A stretch of DNA of 28,816 bases from Candidatus Troglogloeales bacterium. GTDB lineage: Bacteria; Nitrospirota; Nitrospiria; SBBL01; SBBT01. The translations under genes were made by a program, and so were the position numbers. The stretch is from contig SBBT01000149.1 of assembly GCA_005239595.1 (NCBI GenBank), forward strand, positions 1 through 28,816. Reading direction: 5' to 3'. Shown in pieces: positions 9,066-15,151 of the stretch (positions within the stretch are counted from its first letter, which is position 1; each line of letters opens with the position of its first letter). The notes under the pieces were generated by a model, which was not told the DNA's origin, ran no database searches, and saw only the letters and a list, made by a program, of their open reading frames with translations.

Positions 9066-9092
9066 ACGAAACGGATCATCGTTTATGAGGAT

Positions 9093-9590
9093 TTAGATCA
9101 AAAGGACGGTCGTGCGGATGGAAAGCAGCGTAGGATTTGGGAAAGGGGGTGGATGAACCGTAATCGGTTTTGGGAGAACTGGCTGAAACTGCGACAGCCC
9201 TATCAGGGGAATGCTCTTTAAAGGGGTGATTGTTTTTGTTCCAGCCGGGATATTTTTTTGCTGATCGGAGAGGTGAAACACGTGGTCAGCCGGGGAAACC
9301 TCGCCACGGGTATCTTCGGAAACCAGTTGATCAGTCCCATCATGCTGGTGTGGTCCGGGAAGGCCGATCGGCGTTGCATCCCCACGGGTTTGTCGGGCGT
9401 GACGAAAAACAAGATCAAGGTGTGCATGATCTTTGGCTAAAGATATTTGGTGAGTGTGATCCATCGTCAAAAACAATAACGGAAATCCCTGCAACCCTCC
9501 CACCGAGACAAGAAGAGAAGTCGCCAGGCTGAAAAGCGCCTTTAGAACCAGAGAAGATTTTTTTAGCAGACGGGACCCCGCTCTATCCAT
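9093..9590 (-). CDS. Small exported His-rich protein, CzcI-like operon leader
   Basis: About 165 residues from the ATG at 9590; the frame also offers GTG at 9632 and ATG at 9611. The 9590 start gives a classical export signal: Arg/Lys-rich 'RAGSRLLKKSS', then a hydrophobic run to about residue 35. The mature part is rich in His and Asp ('MDHTHQ', 'KDHAHLD', 'PHQHDGTD', 'DHVFHLS') and ends in a Pro-rich tail. Short exported His-rich proteins (CzcI and relatives) often precede czcCBA genes and are thought to bind metal or influence induction. I see no domain that proves this family, so the call rests on composition and position. A promoter-like TTGACT-17-TAGATT at 9650-9622 would exclude the 9632 start. 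Confidence 0.6.
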   Translation of the reverse strand: MDRAGSRLLKKSSLVLKALFSLATSLLVSVGGLQGFPLLFLTMDHTHQISLAKDHAHLDLVFRHARQTRGDATPIGLPGPHQHDGTDQLVSEDTRGEVSPADHVFHLSDQQKNIPAGTKTITPLKSIPLIGLSQFQPVLPKPITVHPPPFPNPTLLSIRTTVLLI

Positions 9591-9621
9591 GACGAATAAC
9601 CTAAATGGCATAACTCCGCAC

Positions 9622-9650
9622 AATCTACTCACCTGTCAAAGCAAAGTCAA
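9622..9650 (-). promoter_or_regulatory. Possible promoter of the metal-efflux operon
   Basis: On the minus strand TTGACT (9650-9645) is followed after 17 bases by TAGATT (9627-9622). A second TTGACA (9639-9634) overlaps it. Transcription would begin near 9615, which favours the ATG at 9590 as the first start of the leader gene. The site abuts the insertion-sequence remnant, so the promoter may partly derive from it. Confidence 0.3.
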
Positions 9651-9668
9651 TCTGTCAGTTTACTGCAA

Positions 9669-9683
9669 AAACAAAATGTCAGT
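9669..9683 (+). repeat. Left terminal inverted repeat of the IS remnant
   Basis: AAACAAAATGTCAGT, reading inward; it is identical to the reverse complement of 10057-10071. Confidence 0.7.
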
Positions 9684-9801
9684 TGTGTTTTAATTAAGCC
9701 GTATTTTGTAATGGCCGTTTTTTGATGGGGCATTTCTCGATTAAACCCTGTAGATTCTCCTTTGACAGAGAAAAAACCGTGTGTTTTTTATGCCTCACAC
9801 A

Positions 9802-10008
9802 TTATACATTCCCATCGTATCGGCACGCATATTGATTCCCCCAATTCCCATGAATCAGTCCCGATGGGCCTCAATCCCGAATCGACGCCATCAGACGATG
9901 CACCTGCCTTCCTGAAACACCTAGAACTTCGGTACCCTGTTTGATATCCATCGTCCCGTCCATTACCTTGTGAACCACAATCAATTTCGGCTCTTTTTTA
10001 TCGTCAGT
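9802..10008 (-). pseudogene. ISNCY-family transposase N-terminal fragment
   Basis: The reading frame from 10008 downward gives a basic start, 'KLIVVHKVMDGTMDI', then a helix-turn-helix 'GTEVLGVSGRQVHRLMASIRD', an in-frame TGA at 9873-9871, and on the far side 'GPSGLIHGNWGN'. The order of HTH, 'R-x-x-G-x-x-G-L-I-H-G-N' is the hallmark opening of ISNCY (IS1202-type) transposases. The frame ends at 9802 and the catalytic part is absent. No start codon is in frame: the nearby ATG at 10016 runs into a stop after three codons. The fragment is clearly non-functional. Confidence 0.7.
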
Positions 10009-10056
10009 AAATCATCCTTCCCCTCCTGTCTCTTCGGTTACACCAGAAGTTATCTT

Positions 10057-10071
10057 ACTGACATTTTGTTT
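10057..10071 (-). repeat. Right terminal inverted repeat of the IS remnant
   Basis: ACTGACATTTTGTTT on the plus strand, the exact inverted copy of 9669-9683. It lies about 50 bases ahead of the transposase fragment. Confidence 0.7.
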
Positions 10072-10121
10072 AAGCTATCACAGAGGCAATACGGGACTGA
10101 ACTTTTCAAGGCGATGCGGGG

Positions 10122-10158
10122 CTTGACAAGGACTTGACAAGGAAAAGATTAATATAAG
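10122..10158 (+). promoter_or_regulatory. Promoter region of rpmH with tandem TTGACA
   Basis: An 11-base unit CTTGACAAGGA occurs twice head to tail (10122-10132, 10133-10143), giving two TTGACA boxes. A TATAAG hexamer lies at 10153-10158. Neither spacing is ideal (24 and 13 bases), and an ATTAAT at 10148 gives 19 bases from the first box. That this stretch drives the rpmH operon is likely from position; the exact -10 is uncertain. Confidence 0.45.
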
Positions 10159-10199
10159 AGAATAGCCGATTTATAGGCTTTTGTGGTCAAAGGGGAACA

Positions 10200-10337
10200 A
10201 TGTCTATTACCTATCGTCAACCGAGCAAGTTAAGAAGAAAGCGGACCCATGGTTTCCTGAAAAGAATGGCGACACCTGGTGGAAAAAGGGTCATTAAAAG
10301 AAGAAGAGATAAAGGAAGGGTGCGTCTTACCGTATAG
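10200..10337 (+). CDS. rpmH: 50S ribosomal protein L34
   Basis: A 45-residue, very basic protein. It begins 'MSITYRQPSKLRRKRTHGF' and contains 'RMATPGGKRVIKRRRDKGR', which is unmistakable for bL34 of the large ribosomal subunit. The start ATG at 10200 follows AAAGGGGAAC. It is the first gene of the conserved run rpmH-rnpA-yidD-yidC-mnmE. Its 3' end overlaps the out-of-frame rnpA start region by 59 bases. No dnaA gene is found upstream within the window; the IS remnant lies there instead. Confidence 0.97.
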   Translation: MSITYRQPSKLRRKRTHGFLKRMATPGGKRVIKRRRDKGRVRLTV

Positions 10338-10662
10338 GGTTGTCGTAAAAAAACTGGTACGGAAAGATACGGACCAGGTCTTTAAGAATGGGGAAAAGTA
10401 CAGTTCCAATCAGATAACCCTGTTTTTGTCGAGAAACGAATCCGAAAAGGTTAGGCTCGCAATCCGTACGCGAAGACAGGTTGGGATAGCCGTTCAGCGG
10501 AATCGGGTAAAGAGATTCATACGGGAATCGATCCGTAAACAGAGAACACTCTTTAAAGGCTATGATTTTATCATTATTCCTAAAAAACCTCTCACAGAAC
10601 TTGGATTTCACCAAGTATCAACCCTGGTGAAAGACATATTTGAGAAAATCTCGAAACGGTAA
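10279..10662 (+). CDS. rnpA: Ribonuclease P protein component
   Basis: Protein subunit of RNase P, which helps the catalytic RNA mature tRNA 5' ends. The 127-residue product has the family core: the aromatic cleft strand 'SSNQITLFLSRN', 'VGIAVQRNRVKRFIRES' with the RNR motif near residues 74-79, and 'YDFIIIPKKP'. The conserved domain begins near 'LPYRVVVKKLV' (residue 17). Between GTG at 10279 and that point no ATG, GTG or TTG is in frame, so translation must start inside rpmH, overlapping it by 59 bases with no clear ribosome site. Extended rpmH/rnpA overlaps are known from Thermus. Its stop overlaps the yidD start by one base. Confidence 0.94.
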   Translation: MEKGSLKEEEIKEGCVLPYRVVVKKLVRKDTDQVFKNGEKYSSNQITLFLSRNESEKVRLAIRTRRQVGIAVQRNRVKRFIRESIRKQRTLFKGYDFIIIPKKPLTELGFHQVSTLVKDIFEKISKR

Positions 10663-10871
10663 TGGCTTACTTTTTTACACTGTTGATACGGCTATATCAG
10701 GTGATCGTCTCTCCTTGTCTCCCGCCATCCTGCCGATTTTATCCCACATGTTCGTCTTACTCAATTCAGGCGGTTGAACGATTTGGATTCCCAAAAGGAA
10801 TGTCCTTAACCTTCAGGCGCCTCATCCGGTGTCATCCCTTCTGTTCGGGTGGTTACGATCCGGTAAAATAG
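10662..10871 (+). CDS. yidD: Membrane protein insertion efficiency factor YidD
   Basis: A 69-residue protein of the YidD family, which aids YidC-dependent membrane insertion at the inner face of the membrane. It shows the N-terminal amphipathic segment 'FFTLLIRLYQVIVSPCLPPSCRFYPTCSSYSIQAVERFG' region with its three conserved Cys, then 'RLIRCHPFCSGGYDPV'. The ATG shares its first base with the rnpA stop, and yidC follows 16 bases later. Confidence 0.95.
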   Translation: MAYFFTLLIRLYQVIVSPCLPPSCRFYPTCSSYSIQAVERFGFPKGMSLTFRRLIRCHPFCSGGYDPVK

Positions 10872-10887
10872 TTTTCTTGGAGCATCT

Positions 10888-12486
10888 ATGGAACAACGGG
10901 TTATTCTGTTTTTGGTCTTGTCTATCGTTATTGTCTTCTCCTACCCTTATTTCCTGTCGATGATGGGCGTTCCCCCTGATAAACCAACGCAAAAGCAGGA
11001 AGTTCCGAAAGAGGCAAAAACCATACCGAATAAAGATGTCAGACAGAAAGAGATTGTCATGGAAACTGCTATCGAACCGGCGGGAAAATTGGAAAAAGTG
11101 ATCGAAACAGACCTTTATCGGGTTGTTCTCTCAAATGTAGGTGGTACTATTAAAAAGTGGGAACTAAAAAAATATACCTATAAGAACGAGAAAGGAGAAG
11201 AGCGTCCGATTCAGCTTATAAAAGAAACCTCAAAAACACTACCTATAACAGTAATTGAATATGGAAACACAACAGATAGTATAGGGATTTATAAAATGGA
11301 TGCTTCACCCTTAATATTAAACAAGGATAAACCAGAGGCAATTGTGGAAATGGACTACGTTAGTCCTAAAGGTCAAAACATCAAGAAGATCCTTAAATTT
11401 CACAACAATCAGTATTTGATTGACATCGATATCGAACGAGACGGAGGTGACACAGACTATCGGTTATCTCTCGGAACCAATTTTGGTATTCATGAATGGG
11501 GCAAAGAGTTTGTCGGGAGTATCGGGGCGATCAGCATGATCGAAGGAGAACTGGTAAAGGATGTGCCATCCGATCTGAATGGGACATTAACCCACACCGG
11601 AACACCGAACTGGCTTGCCCTGCATGATAAGTATTTTATCAGTGCCATCATTCCAAAACCAAACAATGAAAATAAATTAGGACCGGTTTCGGTTCGTAAA
11701 GAAGGAGAAAACCTATTAGAGGTTACCGTAAAAATTCCCAAAAAAACTTCCTTTTCGATCTATGCAGGTCCAAAAGAGTATGACCGATTGGCAAGCCTTA
11801 AGGTTTACCTGGAAGAATCAATTGATTTTGGCTGGTTTATCGCGGGAAGTTGGCTTCCGGTACGGCTGGTTGCCAAACCGCTCTTTTATGTACTTCAGGG
11901 GCTTTACAAGATAAGCCATAATTATGGTGTTGCGATTATTCTCTTAACCATTCTGGTAAAAGTTATCTTTTTCCCTCTCACGCGAAAAAGCCTTGCCTCC
12001 ATGAAGGCAATGTCGGCAATGCAACCCAAAGTTGCGGCTATTCGGAAACAATGGGAGAAAAACAAAGAGAAAATGAATAAGGAGTTGATGAACCTCTATA
12101 AGGAAGAAGGGATAAACCCTTTAAGCGGATGCCTTCCGATGTTAATGCAACTTCCTGTTTTTATTTCTCTTTTTAATGTTCTATATGTAACGATTGAATT
12201 GAGGCAGGCCCCTTTCATGTTCTGGATACACGACCTTTCGGATAAAGACCCTTATTATGTCTTACCGATTATCATGGGGATTAGCATGTTTTTTCAGCAG
12301 CTTACGCAGCCTAATACGATGGATCCTATTCAGGCAAAAATTATGCTCTTTATGCCGGTCATCTATACCTTCTTCTTCCTTAATTTCCCGTCAGGGTTAG
12401 TCCTCTATTGGCTGATCAACAATATCTTAAGTATCGGCCAACAATACTACATAAATAAAGAAGGCTTGAATTTACAGAAAGCCTAA
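10888..12486 (+). CDS. yidC: Membrane protein insertase YidC
   Basis: Inserts and folds inner-membrane proteins, alone or with SecYEG. The 532-residue length and layout are those of Gram-negative YidC: an N-terminal span (about residues 4-27), a charged linker, a large periplasmic beta-sandwich (about 55-310), and a C-terminal five-span core. That core begins at 'GWFIAGSWLPVRLVAKPLFYVLQGLYK' and includes 'FPLTRKSLASMKAMSAMQPKVAAIRKQW' and 'NPLSGCLPMLMQLPVFISLFNVL'. The presence of the periplasmic domain supports a Gram-negative envelope. The start has GGAG 6-7 bases upstream. mnmE follows after 5 bases; the jag gene often found between them is absent. Confidence 0.97.
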   Translation: MEQRVILFLVLSIVIVFSYPYFLSMMGVPPDKPTQKQEVPKEAKTIPNKDVRQKEIVMETAIEPAGKLEKVIETDLYRVVLSNVGGTIKKWELKKYTYKNEKGEERPIQLIKETSKTLPITVIEYGNTTDSIGIYKMDASPLILNKDKPEAIVEMDYVSPKGQNIKKILKFHNNQYLIDIDIERDGGDTDYRLSLGTNFGIHEWGKEFVGSIGAISMIEGELVKDVPSDLNGTLTHTGTPNWLALHDKYFISAIIPKPNNENKLGPVSVRKEGENLLEVTVKIPKKTSFSIYAGPKEYDRLASLKVYLEESIDFGWFIAGSWLPVRLVAKPLFYVLQGLYKISHNYGVAIILLTILVKVIFFPLTRKSLASMKAMSAMQPKVAAIRKQWEKNKEKMNKELMNLYKEEGINPLSGCLPMLMQLPVFISLFNVLYVTIELRQAPFMFWIHDLSDKDPYYVLPIIMGISMFFQQLTQPNTMDPIQAKIMLFMPVIYTFFFLNFPSGLVLYWLINNILSIGQQYYINKEGLNLQKA

Positions 12487-12491
12487 ACCAG

Positions 12492-13877
12492 ATGCAGACC
12501 CAGGGAGAGCAAAACAGCACGATCTGCGCTATCTCTACCCCCATGGGTGTCTCTGCAATCGGCATCATTCGAGTCAGCGGTCTGCAGGCCTTTTCGATTG
12601 TCCAGTCTTTGTTTAAAGGGAGAGGAGCGTTTAAAGAGTTTAAAACCCATACAGCCCACTATGGCGAAGTTTTTGACCCACGCAAAAATGAGATCGTGGA
12701 TGAGGCGATATTCCTGCTCATGAAGGGGCCGCACTCCTATACCGGAGAAGACATGGTCGAAATCCAATCCCACGGAAACCCTGTTATTCTCAATAAAATC
12801 TTATCCATTCTTGTTTCGCAAGGGGCCAGACTTGCCGAACCTGGTGAGTTTTCCAGACGTGCCTTCTTGTCTGGGAGGATGGATCTTGCCCAGGCGGAGG
12901 CAGTCATGGAGATGATTTCCTCACAAAGCGATAAACGGTTTCAATGGGCACTCGGACAATTAAAAGGTAAATTATCAGAGAGAATTAATGAAATGCGTAG
13001 GGAGATCATTTCTCTTCTCTCCCAGATTGAGGCCTCTATAGACTTTTCAGAAGAAGGGATATCATTTTACACCCGGGAAGAAATGGACAAACAAATAGAC
13101 GCTCTTCTTGGAAAAGTTCAGACACTTTTGGCCGGATATGAAGAAGGGAAAAAGATCAGAGACGGTTTTACTGTAACGATCGTTGGGCGTCCCAACGTTG
13201 GGAAATCGAGCCTGTTCAATCTTCTATTACAAGAAGAGCGGGCCATTGTCACCCATTATCCTGGAACAACACGGGATATACTCCAGGAATGGATTGATAT
13301 AGAGGGGCTTGCTGTGAAGCTTTGCGATACCGCTGGGTATCGGAAAACAGATGACCCCATTGAATCGGAAGGTGTACGGCGGAGCGACTCTGCTATCGGG
13401 GTGTCCGATCTGACACTTTTTGTATTGGATGGGAGCGAACCACTTCAAAAAGAAGATATGGAACTGATGGATCGCTTAGAAACCATTGAAAAGGTTATTG
13501 TTGTCAACAAATACGATCTTACAAGACAGATTGATATTGGATTGATTGAAGGGCGTTATTCAGATATTCCCATTGTATGTGTTTCATCTGTAACGACGGA
13601 AGGCGTCATTGCCTTAAGAAACGAGGTAAAGAATCTCCTTATTAAGAATCCAGAAAGAGAACAACCGTTGGTAGCACTTTTAAGACATAAAAACGCATTA
13701 ACAGCCACGGAAAAGGCTTTGTTAAATGCAATGACATCCTCTCGCGAAGGGGCATCGTGGGAATTTGTTGCGATCGACCTTCGTGAAGCGGCAGATTATT
13801 TAGGTGAACTTGTTGGAGAGATCACCACTGATGAAATTCTTGACAATATTTTTAATCAGTTTTGCATCGGGAAGTAA
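12492..13877 (+). CDS. mnmE: tRNA modification GTPase MnmE
   Basis: With MnmG it installs the carboxymethylaminomethyl (or aminomethyl) group on wobble U34 of certain tRNAs. The 461-residue protein has the N-terminal folate-binding domain ('ICAISTPMGVSAIGIIRVSG'), a helical region, and an inserted G domain. The G domain has P-loop 'GRPNVGKSS' (232-240), the G2/G3 region 'YPGTTRD..' and 'DTAGYR' (279-284), and 'NKYD'. It ends with the catalytic C-terminal 'FCIGK'. Its TAA stop forms the left edge of a parS palindrome. The partner mnmG lies 1.3 kb downstream beyond fluC and a pseudogene. Confidence 0.97.
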   Translation: MQTQGEQNSTICAISTPMGVSAIGIIRVSGLQAFSIVQSLFKGRGAFKEFKTHTAHYGEVFDPRKNEIVDEAIFLLMKGPHSYTGEDMVEIQSHGNPVILNKILSILVSQGARLAEPGEFSRRAFLSGRMDLAQAEAVMEMISSQSDKRFQWALGQLKGKLSERINEMRREIISLLSQIEASIDFSEEGISFYTREEMDKQIDALLGKVQTLLAGYEEGKKIRDGFTVTIVGRPNVGKSSLFNLLLQEERAIVTHYPGTTRDILQEWIDIEGLAVKLCDTAGYRKTDDPIESEGVRRSDSAIGVSDLTLFVLDGSEPLQKEDMELMDRLETIEKVIVVNKYDLTRQIDIGLIEGRYSDIPIVCVSSVTTEGVIALRNEVKNLLIKNPEREQPLVALLRHKNALTATEKALLNAMTSSREGASWEFVAIDLREAADYLGELVGEITTDEILDNIFNQFCIGK

Positions 13878-13898
13878 ATGTTCCACGTGGAACATTTA
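13875..13898. promoter_or_regulatory. parS: parS centromere site 1
   Basis: A perfect 24-bp palindrome whose central 16 bases are TGTTCCACGTGGAACA, the ParB-binding parS core known from Pseudomonas and related to the Bacillus site. The outer bases include the mnmE stop codon TAA. ParA and ParB are encoded about 10 kb away in this window, so this is the expected loading site for the ParB clamp that segregates the origin region. Confidence 0.93.
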
Positions 13899-13926
13899 TA
13901 TTTTGCCTTAAAGATTAGGAGGCTTC

Positions 13927-14310
13927 ATGAAACATTTGCTTCTTGTATGGCTTGGTGGAGGTCTTGGCTCTGTTGCTAGGCTCACGCTTGGGAGTTGGGT
14001 GTTGCATCATCTGTCAGGCTGGAGGTTCCCTGTTGGAACTTTTGTCGTCAATATGGCTGGATGCTTGATGGCCGGTATTTTCTCAGGACTGTTTGAAAGA
14101 CAGAACAGTTTAGATCCGGATATAAAGTTGTTTATATTTGCTGGAATTTTAGGTGGTTTTACAACATTCTCCGCATTTGGTGTAGAAACTGTCCATCTTG
14201 TTCGTAGGGGAGATCTATTCTTCGCGGTTTTGAATGTGTTATTAAGTGTTGTCTGTGGGTTATCTGTTTTGTGGTTTGGCATGAAAATTTCTTTTGTAAC
14301 GCACCCATAA
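13927..14310 (+). CDS. crcB: Fluoride channel FluC/CrcB
   Basis: A 127-residue, four-span protein of the Fluc family, which forms dual-topology dimers that export fluoride. Diagnostic motifs are 'WLGGGLGSVARLTLG' at the N-terminus, the conserved Asn in 'VNMAGC' (Asn42), and 'GGFTTFSAFGVE' in span 3 with its phenylalanine track and Na+-site region. A strong AGGAGG lies 5 bases before the ATG. I see no fluoride riboswitch in the 50 bases between the parS site and the start, so expression may be constitutive or by read-through from mnmE. Confidence 0.95.
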   Translation: MKHLLLVWLGGGLGSVARLTLGSWVLHHLSGWRFPVGTFVVNMAGCLMAGIFSGLFERQNSLDPDIKLFIFAGILGGFTTFSAFGVETVHLVRRGDLFFAVLNVLLSVVCGLSVLWFGMKISFVTHP

Positions 14311-14361
14311 TCAAAAAACATCATAAATATTCTGCATCGCTTCTGAGCGGTTTCATCGTGA

Positions 14362-14963
14362 GCGAGGAAGGATTTAAGTGGCCCTTTTGAAAATAACAAG
14401 ATGTGGGCTCAACGCATTATTCGTGATGATCCTGCATTCTTTAAGAAGCTAGAAAAACAGTCGCTATCTTATATCTGGATTGGATGCCCCGATAACCGCG
14501 TTCCGGCGAATGGGATCGTTTGTCTTCTACCAGGAGGACTTTTTGTAGACCGCAATGTCGCAAATCTCATTAGACATGCCGACTTTAATTGTCCCTCTGT
14601 GATTCAGTATGCACTCGATATCCTCGGGGTTTCAAATATTATCGTTTGTGGTCACTCTGGATGTGGGGGGGAGGTGAAGCTGCAACCAAGGGAAATTATT
14701 AGGCTTAATCGATAATTTGTTTAGATATATTCAAGATATCATGCTAAAACACGCGGCATTATTGAAAGAAATAGATGATCCGGAGAAACGTTCGCATACA
14801 GTTTGTGCACTGAATATCATCGAGCAAGCAAAGAATATCAGTCAGAGATCGTCCGAAAGGCTTTGGAGAAAGATCGTAAAATGACGGTTCACGCATGGGT
14901 TTACAGCCTAGAGATGGGCTTTTGAGAGATATTTGGTTTACGGGTAAATACCTGCCTGGATGA
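14362..14963 (+). pseudogene. Beta-carbonic anhydrase, multiply frameshifted
   Basis: The pieces of a beta-class carbonic anhydrase (CO2 + water to bicarbonate) read across three frames. Piece one, which includes 14401-14715, holds 'FENNKMWAQRI', the zinc-site 'WIGCPDNRVPAN' and 'IIVCGHSGCGG'. The Cys-x-Asp-x-Arg dyad and the His/Cys ligands are intact, although Asp-Ser is changed to Asp-Asn. Frame then shifts near 14680-14700 to 'GLIDNLFRYIQDIMLKHAALLKEIDDPEKRSHT'-type sequence. It shifts again near 14838 to 'SEIVRKALEKDRKMTVHAW' and once more near 14908 to 'DGLLRDIWFTGKYLPG', ending at 14963. The conserved residues before ATG 14401 lack a start codon. At least three shifts plus a lost start indicate a real pseudogene. 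Confidence 0.88.
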
Positions 14964-14964
14964 C

Positions 14965-14994
14965 ATTGAAAACATCTAGATTGAAAACATCTAG
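14965..14994. repeat. 15-bp tandem duplication
   Basis: ATTGAAAACATCTAG occurs twice in direct succession (14965-14979 and 14980-14994), immediately after the end of the carbonic anhydrase pseudogene. It looks like a recent slippage or duplication event in unconstrained DNA. Confidence 0.85.
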
Positions 14995-15091
14995 GAAGAT
15001 TTAATGATTCTCGTTTTACTCCTAACTCGAAGAAGATCAGATGAGGCATCGTTCTTTTAGATAGATCGCGACAGCTTATTGCAGTCAGGAT

Positions 15092-15119
15092 TGATATTGT
15101 TCCACGTGGAACAATATCA
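15092..15119. promoter_or_regulatory. parS: parS centromere site 2
   Basis: A perfect 28-bp palindrome with the same 16-base core TGTTCCACGTGGAACA (15098-15113) as site 1. It lies 33 bases before the mnmG start and about 1.2 kb from site 1. Its flanks differ from those of site 1, so the shared core, rather than duplication of a longer segment, is what is conserved. Confidence 0.93.
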
Positions 15120-15151
15120 GATGAAAAAGGCTCTTAAGAGATCTCTTTGTT

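Larger units (their letters stand above)
9669..10071. mobile_element. Decayed, internally deleted insertion sequence (ISNCY-like)
   Basis: About 400 bases bounded by a perfect 15-bp inverted repeat, AAACAAAATGTCAGT at 9669-9683 and its complement at 10057-10071. Inside, near the right end and reading leftward, is the N-terminal piece of an ISNCY-like transposase with a nonsense codon. Intact elements of this kind carry a transposase of several hundred codons, so most of the gene has been deleted, leaving a MITE-like relic. Extra TGTCA motifs lie just outside the left end (9634, 9653). No target-site duplication is visible. The 118 bases between the transposase fragment and the left repeat (9684-9801) are AT-rich and hold nothing recognisable. 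Confidence 0.65.

Noticed and set aside
9275..9290. CACGTG-containing sequence resembling parS
   Set aside because: Only the central six bases match; the flanks are not palindromic. The same holds for the CACGTG copies near 9019 and 16810.
9762..9944. 60-codon plus-strand ORF in the IS remnant
   Set aside because: It is antisense to the transposase fragment, has no ribosome site and shows no recognisable composition or motif.
13878..13926. Possible fluoride riboswitch before fluC/crcB
   Set aside because: The interval is only about 50 bases, half of it parS, and lacks the conserved riboswitch sequence elements.
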